Positions 16,564-25,620 of a DNA stretch of 46,794 nucleotides are shown in pieces. Source of the stretch: JBDKTH01 sp964558295. GTDB lineage: Bacteria; Planctomycetota; Planctomycetia; Pirellulales; Thermoguttaceae. The translations under genes and the position numbers were made by a program. The stretch is taken from assembly GCA_964558295.1 (NCBI GenBank), contig CAZLDQ010000012.1:1-46794 (forward strand). The letters run 5' to 3'. The notes beneath the pieces were generated by a model. That model was not told the DNA's origin. It did no database searches and saw only the letters and a program-made list of their open reading frames with translations. Position 1 is the first letter of the stretch, and each line of letters starts with the position of its first letter.

Positions 16564-17418
16564 ATGAATGAAGACTTCGCTATGCCTGAGGTGAATCTCT
16601 CTGCCACGAATACGGATTTGGAGACTATCCTCGCTGCCTGGCATGCGGCGACGGTCCGGTTGGAACAGACTCACGAGACGTTGCGGGCGGAAGTATCGCG
16701 GCTGACCGACGAATTGGAGGCCAAGAACCGTGAATTGGCCCGTAAGAACCGTCTGGCGGACCTGGGGCAGATGGCTTCGCACATTGCCCATGAAGTCCGC
16801 AACAATCTCGTACCCCTCACTTTGTATTTGAGTCTCTTGCGGCGACGGATCCAGAATGATCGCGGTAGCTTGGAGGTGCTCGACAAGATCGAGGCCAGTT
16901 TTGCCGAGCTGGACGTGACGGTTAACGATCTACTCCATTTCACTCAAGACCGGGATCCACAGTTGGAGACTTTTCCGCTTCGTTCTCTGGTCGAGGATGT
17001 CGCGGGCTCGTTGGCTCCGCAGTTTGTCGCTCAGAAGATCAACACATTCATCGAGATGGCCGAGACTCTTGAGGTGACGGCCGACCGGACGATGCTCCGT
17101 CGGGCTCTGTTGAACCTGGTGCTCAACGCGCTGGACGCGATGCCGAACGGCGGCACGCTGACCCTCTGGGCTGCGTGCGGCGAACGGGGAGTGGAACTGA
17201 AGGTGATTGATAGTGGGCCCGGCCTCTCTGAAGAAGCCTGGTACCATGCCTTCGAACCATTCTTTACCACGAAGCCTGGCGGCACAGGTCTAGGACTGGC
17301 GATCGTCCATCGGATCGCCGAGGTACACGGGGGGGAGGTATCGGGGGCTAATAGTCCCAGTGGGGGTGCGATCTTCACGGTCTCGATTCCCTATCCGGCT
17401 CAGGAGGCTGCAGCATGA
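16564..17418 (+). CDS. Soluble NtrB-type sensor histidine kinase of the flagellar regulon
   Basis: 284 residues from the ATG at 16564, with GGAGAGGAG seven bases upstream. There is no membrane helix, so it is cytoplasmic like FlgS/FlrB. A short N-terminal part and a coiled coil (about 33-64) precede the dimerisation/phosphotransfer domain with His76 in HIAHEVRNN. The ATPase domain shows the N box (NLVLNALDAM, 184-193), G1 (DSGPGL, 216-221), F box (FEPFFTTK) and G2 (GTGLGL, 240-245). The stop overlaps the start of the response-regulator gene by four bases, so the two form a translationally coupled pair. Placed before flgB, it should phosphorylate that regulator to switch on flagellar genes. 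The input signal is unknown. Confidence 0.88.
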   Translation: MNEDFAMPEVNLSATNTDLETILAAWHAATVRLEQTHETLRAEVSRLTDELEAKNRELARKNRLADLGQMASHIAHEVRNNLVPLTLYLSLLRRRIQNDRGSLEVLDKIEASFAELDVTVNDLLHFTQDRDPQLETFPLRSLVEDVAGSLAPQFVAQKINTFIEMAETLEVTADRTMLRRALLNLVLNALDAMPNGGTLTLWAACGERGVELKVIDSGPGLSEEAWYHAFEPFFTTKPGGTGLGLAIVHRIAEVHGGEVSGANSPSGGAIFTVSIPYPAQEAAA

Positions 17419-18836
17419 AACCGACTCTGGCTGGTCCACTTGACAACACGGTACCTGGCCGCGTGTTGGTCGTCGACGATCACCGCCAATCGCGGGAATC
17501 GATTGCTGACGTGCTCCGCCGTGCCGGTCATCAGGTCGCCTGCTCATCCTGTGCCGCCGAGGCTCTCCAGGTGATTGAGCGGGAGAGCTTCGATTGCATC
17601 GTCACCGATCTGAAGATGCCGGGCATGAACGGGGTCGAGTTCATCGTCCAATTGGAGCATCGGCATTACGGTGCGCAGATTGTGATGGTTACCGCACATG
17701 CTTCGGTCACCACGGCTGTTGAGGCGATGCGGCATGGAGCGTTTGATTACATCGAAAAACCGTTCGATATCGATCAACTCGAACAGCTTGTTGCCCGGGC
17801 GATTCGGCAGCGGCGATTGCTTCGCGGACCGGCAATAGACGATGCGAACGGTGAACCAGGAGAACCAACGATCATGGTTGGCAGCAGCCAGCCGATGCTG
17901 GTCTTGCGCCAAAAGATCGCCCAAGTAGCCCCAACGACGGAAACGGTATTGATTATCGGTGAAAGTGGTACCGGCAAGGAACTAGTTGCCAAATCGGTAC
18001 ATGCTGCTAGCGCACGGCGCAATGGGCCGTTGGTCAGTCTGAACTGTCCGGCACTTTCGGCCCACCTGATGGAGAGTGAGCTCTTTGGCCATGAACGCGG
18101 GGCGTTCACGGGCGCCGACGCTCCGCGCACGGGACGCTTCGAGACGGCCGATGGCGGGTCGATTCTGCTGGATGAAGTCACCGAAATCGACCTGACGCTC
18201 CAAGCCAAGTTGCTCCGAGTGCTTCAGGAAAAAACCTTTGAACGCGTTGGCTCGAGCCAGACCCGTAAAGTCAACGTGCGCGTGCTAGCGACGACCAACC
18301 GCGAGCTTCATGCAGAAGTGGCCGCTGGTCGGTTTCGTCAGGATCTCTACTACCGGCTGGCCGTAGTGCCGCTCCATGTACCGCCACTCCGGGAACGCCG
18401 CGAGGATGTACCCGAACTTATCGAGTACTTCTTGCAACGGTGTGCCGATCGGCTAGGCCGGGCTCCATGTGAGTTGGCTTCCGGCGCGATGGATTTGCTG
18501 TTGCATTACTCCTGGCCGGGGAACGTCCGGGAACTGGAGAACGTGATCACGCGCGTCAGTGTCCTGGGCGATGGAAAGACGGTGACTGCTGATGAGTTGC
18601 GCCGCTGGCTACTGGCGGGCAATGAGAGGCCAGGGGATAGCGTGGCGACAGACTTGCCTGTCGGGATGAGCTTGGAGGAAATGGAACGGAAACTGATTGA
18701 GGCCACCTTGGAGCAATACGGCGGTCATCGGGCTAAGACGGCCAAGGCCCTGGGAATCGGGGTTCGTACCCTGACAGGCAAACTCCGCCAATATGGTTAT
18801 GCGCCGCGGGAACGATCGTTTTCCAAGGCCGGATAA
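17415..18836 (+). CDS. NtrC-family sigma-54-dependent response regulator (FlgR/FlrC-like)
   Basis: 473 residues with the full three-domain layout. The receiver (about 15-130) has Asp21/Asp22, the phospho-acceptor Asp65 in VTDLKMPG, Thr93 and Lys115. The AAA+ domain (about 155-390) has Walker A GESGTGKE (182-189), the sigma-54-contacting GAFTGA (229-234) and Walker B SILLDE (249-254). The C-terminal Fis-type helix-turn-helix (GHRAKTAKALGIGVRTLTGKL) lies near 434-454. It overlaps the kinase gene by ATGA. An intact GAFTGA means it should truly activate sigma-54 polymerase. A matching promoter lies 170 bases downstream, before flgB, so flagellar control is the likely job. Confidence 0.92.
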   Translation: MKPTLAGPLDNTVPGRVLVVDDHRQSRESIADVLRRAGHQVACSSCAAEALQVIERESFDCIVTDLKMPGMNGVEFIVQLEHRHYGAQIVMVTAHASVTTAVEAMRHGAFDYIEKPFDIDQLEQLVARAIRQRRLLRGPAIDDANGEPGEPTIMVGSSQPMLVLRQKIAQVAPTTETVLIIGESGTGKELVAKSVHAASARRNGPLVSLNCPALSAHLMESELFGHERGAFTGADAPRTGRFETADGGSILLDEVTEIDLTLQAKLLRVLQEKTFERVGSSQTRKVNVRVLATTNRELHAEVAAGRFRQDLYYRLAVVPLHVPPLRERREDVPELIEYFLQRCADRLGRAPCELASGAMDLLLHYSWPGNVRELENVITRVSVLGDGKTVTADELRRWLLAGNERPGDSVATDLPVGMSLEEMERKLIEATLEQYGGHRAKTAKALGIGVRTLTGKLRQYGYAPRERSFSKAG

Positions 18837-19008
18837 CGGAACGGCAAATCCTGCCGACGGAATTGGCAGAATTTGCCGGTCATGGGAGACCGACGGTTGA
18901 CCAGCGCTGGGCCCGGCAACGGGGGATGGGGATGGAAAGAGAGAGAGGACACCGAGTTACGCGAAGATGAGGTGGTGGGTGGCGGGACGCAGATCTCCAG
19001 CCAAGTTA

Positions 19009-19023
19009 TGGCATGAAGGTTGC
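19009..19023 (+). promoter_or_regulatory. Sigma-54 promoter of the flgB supercluster
   Basis: TGGCATGAAGGTTGC has the invariant GG at -24 and GC at -12 with exactly ten bases between them, and matches the TGGCAC-N5-TTGC consensus at all but one position. It lies 65 bases before the flgB start and directly after a GAFTGA-type activator gene. The leader from here to flgB contains no gene. Confidence 0.75.
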
Positions 19024-19087
19024 GGGGTGAGAGCAGGCAAGAGACAGACAGTGGACAGGGGGTACTTGGTGCGTTGGGAGAAGGAGC

Positions 19088-19507
19088 ATGTTCCAGAGTC
19101 TGATTGAATCTACGGTGATCCCAGTGCTGGAGCAAAACGTGCAGTTTGCTCAGGCCCGACATACGGTGTTGGCTGGGAACATTGCGAACCTGGATACGCC
19201 CGGGTACCGGATGCGCGATTTGGCGGTTGGGGAGTTTCAGGCACAACTCAAAAAGGCGATTGCCGCACGTCGTCAACCTGCGAGGACAGAGTCGCCGGGC
19301 GACCAGGGATTCCTCGGCAGCCGCCAACGTCCGTTGGCAAAGGTTGCCGAGAATGCGCGAACGATGCTCCGCCATGATGACAATAATACGGGGGTTGAAT
19401 ACCAAGTCAGCGAGATCGTCAAGAACCAGATGCAGCACAATCTGGCTTTGGCGATCATGACCGACCAGTTCGAACTACTGCAAACGGCGATTAGCGAACG
19501 GGTGTAA
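19088..19507 (+). CDS. flgB: Flagellar proximal rod protein FlgB
   Basis: 139 residues, normal for FlgB. The rod/hook-family N-terminal signature is present (RHTVLAGNIANLDTPGYRMRDL, about 24-45) and the C-terminal helix ends in a typical rod pattern (NLALAIMTDQFELLQTAISERV). FlgB forms part of the rod that connects the MS ring to the hook. GGGAG lies seven bases before the ATG. It is the first gene of the long flagellar run, just after the sigma-54 promoter, and is followed 25 bases later by flgC. Confidence 0.93.
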   Translation: MFQSLIESTVIPVLEQNVQFAQARHTVLAGNIANLDTPGYRMRDLAVGEFQAQLKKAIAARRQPARTESPGDQGFLGSRQRPLAKVAENARTMLRHDDNNTGVEYQVSEIVKNQMQHNLALAIMTDQFELLQTAISERV

Positions 19508-19532
19508 ACAGGGGGGGGAAAGGATTCAGACT

Positions 19533-19955
19533 ATGTTTCCTGCTCTGGACATTAGTACAAGCGCGTTGGTGGCGCAGCGAATTCGCATGAATGCGATTTC
19601 CAGTAATCTGGCGAATATGTCGACGACGCACAATGAGGCAGGTGAGGCGGTGCCCTACCAGCCTCGTTTCGTGGTTTTTGAGTCTGATGAAGGGGTTGGG
19701 GGAGGGGGAGCCTTGGGCGTGCGGGTGAAGGAGGTGGTGATCGATCAGAACGCCGAGCCGCGTCTGAAATACCAGCCCGGCCATCCCGATGCGATCAAAT
19801 CCGGTCCCAACCAAGGCTACGTCGCTTACCCCGACATTAACATGATGACCGAGTTTACTGATGCAATGGAAGCCGCTCGAGCGTATGAGGCCAACTTGGG
19901 AGCGATTGAAATCACCAAAGACCTGGCACAGCAAACCTTAAGGATTCTTGTCTGA
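19533..19955 (+). CDS. flgC: Flagellar proximal rod protein FlgC
   Basis: 140 residues. The rod-family N-terminal motif is visible (RIRMNAISSNLANMSTTHNEAG, about 17-38), as is the C-terminal stretch PDINMMTEFTDAMEAARAYEANL characteristic of FlgC. It assembles with FlgB on the export gate/FliE platform to build the rod. A small Gly-rich loop (GVGGGGALG) lies in the middle. The stop codon overlaps the fliE start by one base (TGATG), implying translational coupling. Confidence 0.95.
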   Translation: MFPALDISTSALVAQRIRMNAISSNLANMSTTHNEAGEAVPYQPRFVVFESDEGVGGGGALGVRVKEVVIDQNAEPRLKYQPGHPDAIKSGPNQGYVAYPDINMMTEFTDAMEAARAYEANLGAIEITKDLAQQTLRILV

Positions 19956-20260
19956 TGCAGCCCATCACCAATTTTACCACGCCACTGTCCCTGTCCGTGT
20001 CCAGCCAGGGGACGAGCAAATCAACAAGCCAGCCGGACGGAAAGTCGTTCCGGGACTTCCTGATTGACAGCATTCAGGAGGTCAATTCGATGCAACAGGA
20101 TGCGGATCTGGCGGTCGAACAGCTTGCCACTGGTGGGAACGTGACTCCAGCTGAAGTCCTGACCGCTGTCCAGAAGGCCGATATCGCCTTTCGGATGATG
20201 ATGCAGGTGCGGAACAAGATTGTTGCGGCATACCAGGAAGTGCAAAACATTCGCGTTTAG
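19955..20260 (+). CDS. fliE: Flagellar hook-basal body complex protein FliE
   Basis: 101 residues, typical for FliE, which joins the MS ring/export gate to the rod. The Ser/Thr-rich N-terminus is followed by helices ending in the family stretch ADIAFRMMMQVRNKIVAAYQEVQNI. It overlaps flgC by one base and is nine bases from fliF. Confidence 0.93.
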   Translation: MQPITNFTTPLSLSVSSQGTSKSTSQPDGKSFRDFLIDSIQEVNSMQQDADLAVEQLATGGNVTPAEVLTAVQKADIAFRMMMQVRNKIVAAYQEVQNIRV

Positions 20261-20269
20261 GGTCCATGA

Positions 20270-21907
20270 ATGGATTTCCTTAATAAAGCATTGCTTCAGT
20301 TGCGGGAACTGTTCGAGTCGATGACGATCGGCTCGCGAATCACATCTGGCCTGTTGTTGGTCGTGATTGTGATTAGCCTCGGGTATCTATTTGTCAACGG
20401 TGTTTCAGGACCGAGTGCATATTTGATGGATGGGGCCTCGTTTTCCCCGAAGGAGCTCGACGCAATGGAGGCCGCTTTTGCCAAGAGCGGCTTGGACGAT
20501 TATGTGCGTGAGGGGGGGCGAGTTCGTGTTCCACGAAATAGACAGATCACCTATATGGCGGCGTTGGCCGATGCCAATGCTTTGCCAAGCGATGTTAGCG
20601 ACATCCTTCCCAACGCGCTTAACTCGACCAATCCGTTTCAGACCAAGGACCATCAGAAGGCAGTCTTTTCAGTGGCCACGCAACGGATGGTCGGGCAGAT
20701 CATCAGTTCGATGAAGGGGATTGAGAATGCCTGGGTAATGCATGATACGCAGCCCAAGGGCGGTCTGAAACGCGATGAGATCAAGAAGGCAACCGTTTAT
20801 GTGAAACCTAGCGGCAATCAGAATCTTGATCCGGCTTTGGCCAATTCGATCCGCAAGGTCATGCCGTGGGCGGGACTTGATCCCAAAAACGTGGCCGTTC
20901 TCGACTTGAATTCGGGAAAGACGTTCTGGGGCGATGAGAATAACGGCAATGCAGAGTTCGATCACGATATTGAACGGAAAAGGACCCTTGAACAGGAGTA
21001 TCGAACCAAGATTCGTGAGATTCTTGCCCATGTGCAAGGGGTGACGGTCAGTTGTAACGTGGAATTGGCCGATGAACGGGTTTACCGGGAAGAGGAGATC
21101 AAGCACGATCCCAAGTCGGTTCCCCAGCAGATCACAGAGGCCAGCCGCACGCGGACTCAGGATGGGAGTGTGCCAAATGGGCCGCCCGGTTACTTGGCGC
21201 AAGGGAATACACCGCGAAGTCTCGCTAATACGGCAACCAAACCACCGCATGAGGAAGAGGAAGAATCACAACGTCAAGAATACCACCTGGTCAACAGTGT
21301 TCGCAAAGAGATAGAACGGGTTCCCACACCGATCAAGCGGGTCACGGCCTCGATTGTCGTGCCCAACAGTTGGTTTGAGAAACTCTGGAGTCAGAACAAT
21401 CCGCCGGAACCGGGAAAACCGTTGAAGAGTCCGACAGCGGCGGAGTTGGATCAGATTCGCAAGGCCGAGACGGAGAAGATTCGGGCGTGTGTGGCCGCTT
21501 TGCTACCACAAGCTGAGGATGGGGGCGACCGGTTGCAGTTGGTCACGGTGACGCCTTTCCAGGATCTCAAGTTGGATGGTCTGCCGCAGTCGTCGTGGCA
21601 GGAGGAAGCCTTGGCTTGGCTGGCTCAATCGTGGAGCACCTTGGCGGTGATTGGCTTGGCCTTCTTTAGTCTGCTGATGCTTCGTTCGATGGTTCGCATG
21701 AGTCCGGCTATGGCGCCGCTTCCCAATACGGTTGCGATGGCCGAAGGGGACGCGGACGAAGAGGCTGGCGAAGAGGCGGCGGGCAAGGCCGCCAAACGCT
21801 TTACGGGAGGAGGGGAATCGCTGCTCGACGATCTCTCGGAACTGGTCACCAATGATCCGGACACCGCAGCCAATATTCTGCGCTCGTGGATTGGGAACGT
21901 AGGTTGA
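20270..21907 (+). CDS. fliF: Flagellar MS-ring protein FliF
   Basis: 545 residues. A first membrane helix (about 24-44) is followed by the periplasmic ring-building motifs and a disordered Pro/Glu-rich stretch (about 300-345). A second helix follows (about 449-470), then a cytoplasmic tail. The end of the tail, NDPDTAANILRSWIGN, is the conserved FliG-binding segment. FliF forms the ring in the inner membrane that houses the export gate and carries the switch. The gene is 11 bases from the fliG start, as in other flagellar operons. Length and topology are normal. Confidence 0.95.
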   Translation: MDFLNKALLQLRELFESMTIGSRITSGLLLVVIVISLGYLFVNGVSGPSAYLMDGASFSPKELDAMEAAFAKSGLDDYVREGGRVRVPRNRQITYMAALADANALPSDVSDILPNALNSTNPFQTKDHQKAVFSVATQRMVGQIISSMKGIENAWVMHDTQPKGGLKRDEIKKATVYVKPSGNQNLDPALANSIRKVMPWAGLDPKNVAVLDLNSGKTFWGDENNGNAEFDHDIERKRTLEQEYRTKIREILAHVQGVTVSCNVELADERVYREEEIKHDPKSVPQQITEASRTRTQDGSVPNGPPGYLAQGNTPRSLANTATKPPHEEEEESQRQEYHLVNSVRKEIERVPTPIKRVTASIVVPNSWFEKLWSQNNPPEPGKPLKSPTAAELDQIRKAETEKIRACVAALLPQAEDGGDRLQLVTVTPFQDLKLDGLPQSSWQEEALAWLAQSWSTLAVIGLAFFSLLMLRSMVRMSPAMAPLPNTVAMAEGDADEEAGEEAAGKAAKRFTGGGESLLDDLSELVTNDPDTAANILRSWIGNVG

Positions 21908-21918
21908 GACACGAAGCC

Positions 21919-22938
21919 ATGCCCTTGACGTCTAGAGGAATTCGAAAAGCTGCGATCCTGGTATCCAGTCTTGACCAAGCCTCTGCCGATCGGCTGTTGG
22001 ATCAGATGGATCCCCGGCAAGCGCAGCGGGTGCGAAATGCTATCTTTGAGTTGGGCGAGATCGATCCTGTCGAACAGAAGCAAATTATTGAGGAGTTCTT
22101 CCGGCTGGGGCCATTGCTGCCACACAAGCAACCGCCGGGAATTGAGATCGATGCCGGTTTGGCGGAAAGGCTGGCGCTCAACACGCACGGTGCATCCGCG
22201 ACCCCAGCTGTGGAGGAGAGTCAGCCATTCCGATTTCTTCAGAAGACGGCGGACGAGCGACTGGCGAAGATTTTGGCGACGGAACGCCCCCAGACGATCG
22301 CCGTGGTGCTGGCTCACCTATCCCCCGAACACGCCAGCGCGGTGTTGGCTCGCTTTGCGCCGGCTTTGCAGGTCGAGGTTCTCCGGCGTCTGGCGACTCT
22401 CGAGGAAACCGAACCGGAGATTCTTCAGGAAGTCGAACGGGCTTTGGAATCACGGTTGTCCGAACAGGTGCAGATGCAGCGCCGTCGCGTGGTGGGATTG
22501 TCGGCCGTTGCCGCGATTCTCGAGGCTTCCGGTCAACGCGTGGGGACACAGCTCCTGGACAACTTGACGATCCACGATCGTTCGCTGGCCGAAAAACTCG
22601 GTCCCGCACGGGTGGAGTTCGAAGATCTTATGCTGTGTGACGACCGCAGCCTAGAGGTGATTCTTGGGACGGCGGAGCCGGAAGTCGTCGAGTTGGCTTT
22701 GGTTGGGGCGCCGCCAGCATTTGTGGAGCGTGTCCTGCAATTGGTTCCCAAGGCAGTGGCTCAACAGGTTCGTTATCACTTGGATCATCCTGGCCCCACA
22801 CGCCTGAGTGACGTGGAAGAGGCCAGGCTGCGATTGGCGGAGGTAGCACGACGTTTGGCCTTTGCTCGGCGAATTAACTTGGGCCGTCGAGGGGGCGTGG
22901 GGGCGCATGGGGGTGAACGCATGAAGGTGGCCGTCTGA
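21919..22938 (+). CDS. fliG: Flagellar motor switch protein FliG
   Basis: 339 residues from the ATG at 21919, which starts at the conserved RGIRKAAILVSSL; an in-frame GTG at 21886 would overlap fliF. The N-terminal domain binds FliF. The middle domain shows ERPQTIAVVLAHLSP, a variant of the usual EHPQ motif (His replaced by Arg). The C-terminal torque domain shows LMLCDDRSLEVIL, matching the charged helix that meets MotA, and GPTRLSDVEEARLRL. FliG turns ion flow into rotation. The final residues (RRGGVGAHGGERMKV) are Gly/Arg-rich and extend beyond the usual end. Confidence 0.95.
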   Translation: MPLTSRGIRKAAILVSSLDQASADRLLDQMDPRQAQRVRNAIFELGEIDPVEQKQIIEEFFRLGPLLPHKQPPGIEIDAGLAERLALNTHGASATPAVEESQPFRFLQKTADERLAKILATERPQTIAVVLAHLSPEHASAVLARFAPALQVEVLRRLATLEETEPEILQEVERALESRLSEQVQMQRRRVVGLSAVAAILEASGQRVGTQLLDNLTIHDRSLAEKLGPARVEFEDLMLCDDRSLEVILGTAEPEVVELALVGAPPAFVERVLQLVPKAVAQQVRYHLDHPGPTRLSDVEEARLRLAEVARRLAFARRINLGRRGGVGAHGGERMKVAV

Positions 22939-22951
22939 GTGAGGCATTGGG

Positions 22952-23629
22952 ATGTCCGGAATCATCAAAGCTACCGACAGTAACAACGTCGTCCAGTGCG
23001 TAGCCTTCAACTTGGACGATATGGCTGTCCGGGCGGAGCGGCATGTCCAGCAGTGTTTGGAGCAACTTCGGGTTGAAGGGAATAAGATTGTCGCGAAGGC
23101 CAAGCAGGAGGCTCAAGCGATCCGGAAACAGGCGGAGATGGAGGGACGCACGGCCGGTGAAGCTGCGGGGCAGGCGATCATTGAGCAGATCGTCGAGCGG
23201 CAACTAAGGGAACAACTGGCAACTCTCCTACCGGCTCTACGTGAAGTGATTGAGGACATTCGCCATGCTAAACAGGCTTGGTTGACCCAATGGGAGAAGA
23301 ATGTGGTTCATCTGGCGATCGCCATTGCGCGACATGTGATTCGCCGGGAGTTGGCCGTTCAACCGGAGATTCCGCTTACGCTAGTGCGAGAATCGCTTGA
23401 ACTGGCGGCGGGAAGTTCGCAGGTTCGTGTTCATTTGAATCCGGCCGATCATCGAGCCTTGGGGAGTCAGGTTGAGTTGTTCATCAAGGAGATGGCCACA
23501 TTGACATCGGCCGAATTGGTTCCCGACCCTCAAATTACCCCGGGGGGCTGCCGAGTCGAGACCCAGTTTGGTTCGATCGACCAACAACTGGAAGCGCAGT
23601 TGGCACGAATTGAGGAAGAACTGACATAA
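22952..23629 (+). CDS. fliH: Flagellar assembly protein FliH (export ATPase regulator)
   Basis: 225 residues. A variable N-terminus precedes a long coiled coil (about 28-85) with the small-residue repeats typical of FliH (EGRTAGEAAGQAI), then the C-terminal E-stalk-like domain (HLAIAIARHVIRREL; QVRVHLNPADHRAL; LVPDPQITPGGCRVET). FliH holds FliI inactive and docks it at the export gate. The ATG at 22952 follows the fliG stop by 13 bases, and fliI lies downstream as expected. Confidence 0.92.
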   Translation: MSGIIKATDSNNVVQCVAFNLDDMAVRAERHVQQCLEQLRVEGNKIVAKAKQEAQAIRKQAEMEGRTAGEAAGQAIIEQIVERQLREQLATLLPALREVIEDIRHAKQAWLTQWEKNVVHLAIAIARHVIRRELAVQPEIPLTLVRESLELAAGSSQVRVHLNPADHRALGSQVELFIKEMATLTSAELVPDPQITPGGCRVETQFGSIDQQLEAQLARIEEELT

Positions 23630-23754
23630 GTTGTGAAGATCAGATGACGAGTCATGGATGAAACCGCGAAGAGGCAAGCTACCGGGTGTCGCCCGCCGAA
23701 TACTGCGCGCGGTATGGCTCAGTGTTACACGATACCACGAGACGGTTGTCCTTT

Positions 23755-25095
23755 ATGAACCTCATTGACCACCTCCAGACCGTGATGCCGGCGGCAATCA
23801 GCGGAAGCGTCATACAAACGGTTGGCATGACGGTTGCTGTTGCGGATTTTCCGGCGCCGATCGGAGCAATGGCCGAAATTGAGTGTCAAGCGGGCGGAAC
23901 ATTGGCAGCCGAAGTCGTTGGATTTCGGGATGAGATGACCATTTTGTTTCCATACCGGGAATTAACGGGCGTCCGGCGAGGAAACCGAGTTCGGTTAACG
24001 CGCACATCACGATGGTTGCGCGTAGGCAACGGGTTGTTGGGCCGGGTGATCGATGCCCATGGAAAGGCGATTGACGGCAAACCGCAACCCGAACTGCCGG
24101 ACCGGGTGAGTTTCATGCGTGAGCCTCCCCACCCCTGCCAGCGGCCGCGGATCGATGCTCCTTTGTCGACGGGGGTGCGGTGCATTGATGGTTTGTTGAC
24201 GTGTGGCAAGGGACAACGACTGGGGATCTTTGCCGGTTCGGGTGTGGGAAAGAGTGTTACGTTGGGGATGATGGCTCGTTATACGGCGGCCGATGTGATC
24301 GTGATCGCCTTGATCGGTGAACGCGGCCGAGAAGTGAACGACTTCATTCAACGGGACTTGGGACCGGAAGGCTTGGCGAAGAGCGTCGTTGTTGTGGCAA
24401 CGAGTAATGAGCCTGCCCTGGTTCGCGTGCATGCTCCTAACACGGCGACGGCGATTGCCGAATACTTTCGCGACCAGGGAAAGGACGTTTTGTTGATGAT
24501 GGATTCGCTGACGCGGTTTGCGATGGCTCAACGTGAGATCGGTCTAGCCGCAGGCGAGCCGCCGACAACCCGAGGCTACCCCCCCTCGTTGGTCGCTGTG
24601 AGGCCCAAGTTGGTCGAGCGGGCGGGCCGGAGTCCCGAGGGGAGTATTACGGCCTTCTACACCGTGTTGGTGGAAGGCGAGGACTCCAACGAACCGGTGA
24701 GCGATACGGTTCGCGGGCTTTTGGACGGTCACATCTGGTTGTCACGCAAGCTTGGTTCGAAAGGACACTATCCGGCGATTGATGTACTGGAAAGCCTGAG
24801 TCGGTTAATGCCTGAAATCACCAGTGAGGAACACCGCCAAGCGGCCTTCCTGGTCCGAAGCTTGTTATCGGCCTATCGTGAGAATGAAGATTTGATTTCG
24901 ATCGGCGCATATCGGCGGGGGAGCAATCCGTTGGTGGACTTGGCGATCGAGATGCAGGAGCAACTCAACGGATTCTTGCGACAGCGTGTTGATGATCGGT
25001 CGAGTCTGGAAGATGCCCGCAAAGGGCTTCTCCAGTTGCAGCAGCGCGCCGCCCAGCGGTTAACCACGGCTAAGTCGGCGAGCAACGGTGGATGA
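23755..25095 (+). CDS. fliI: Flagellum-specific export ATPase FliI
   Basis: 446 residues from the ATG at 23755, which gives a family-like N-terminus; an in-frame GTG at 23686 would add 23 residues, and neither start has a clear ribosome-binding site. Walker A AGSGVGKS (160-167), the catalytic Glu189 in GERGREV and Walker B VLLMMDS (245-251) are intact, followed by GEPPTTRGYPPS. FliI is the hexameric ATPase at the base of the flagellar secretion system, related to the F1 beta subunit. It is flanked by its partners FliH and FliJ. Confidence 0.95.
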   Translation: MNLIDHLQTVMPAAISGSVIQTVGMTVAVADFPAPIGAMAEIECQAGGTLAAEVVGFRDEMTILFPYRELTGVRRGNRVRLTRTSRWLRVGNGLLGRVIDAHGKAIDGKPQPELPDRVSFMREPPHPCQRPRIDAPLSTGVRCIDGLLTCGKGQRLGIFAGSGVGKSVTLGMMARYTAADVIVIALIGERGREVNDFIQRDLGPEGLAKSVVVVATSNEPALVRVHAPNTATAIAEYFRDQGKDVLLMMDSLTRFAMAQREIGLAAGEPPTTRGYPPSLVAVRPKLVERAGRSPEGSITAFYTVLVEGEDSNEPVSDTVRGLLDGHIWLSRKLGSKGHYPAIDVLESLSRLMPEITSEEHRQAAFLVRSLLSAYRENEDLISIGAYRRGSNPLVDLAIEMQEQLNGFLRQRVDDRSSLEDARKGLLQLQQRAAQRLTTAKSASNGG

Positions 25096-25164
25096 GGACG
25101 TTGGCTGTGATACTGTACCACGGTGGGAGACCGCCGAGGTAGTCTGCGGGAGTATCTTGAGCCT

Positions 25165-25620
25165 ATGGCAAAGTTTCAGTTTCGATTGGCCACGCTGTTA
25201 CGACTCCGCGAGCAAGTTCGCGACGAGCGGCGTGCCCAATTGGCGCAAGTCTATCAAGCGGACGCGATACTCCGGCAGGAGCAAGAGCGTCTGGGGAGGG
25301 AACTCGAAGAGCTGAACGCTGCCGGTCGCAAGGCTTGCGGGCCGGGGGCCTTGAACGTTGACCAGTTGCTAAACACCCGGCGGTACGAACTGGTTCTCAT
25401 GTCGCAGCAGCAGGATCTGAAGAAGAAACAGAAGATGCTCGACGAGGAGATCGTCCGTCGTCGCGAGGCTTTGGCTGAAGCGAATCGGCAGGTGCGGGTA
25501 TTAGAGCTACTGCGGGAGCGGCAGTTGACCCGGCTGCGTGCGGAAGAGAATCGGGAGGAGATGAAGCTGCTGGATGAAGTGGCTGGACGTCGAAGGATGC
25601 AGCAGGAAGGGGGCATCTAA
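25165..25620 (+). CDS. fliJ: Flagellar export protein FliJ
   Basis: 151 residues from the ATG at 25165, where the family signature FQFRLATLLRLREQVRDE starts; an upstream in-frame start at 25123 gives an atypical N-terminus. The whole chain is an antiparallel coiled coil rich in Arg, Glu, Gln and Leu, as in FliJ, which sits inside the FliI ring and engages FlhA. The stop overlaps the next start (TAATG), so translation is coupled to the MotE/FlbB-like gene. Confidence 0.88.
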   Translation: MAKFQFRLATLLRLREQVRDERRAQLAQVYQADAILRQEQERLGRELEELNAAGRKACGPGALNVDQLLNTRRYELVLMSQQQDLKKKQKMLDEEIVRRREALAEANRQVRVLELLRERQLTRLRAEENREEMKLLDEVAGRRRMQQEGGI

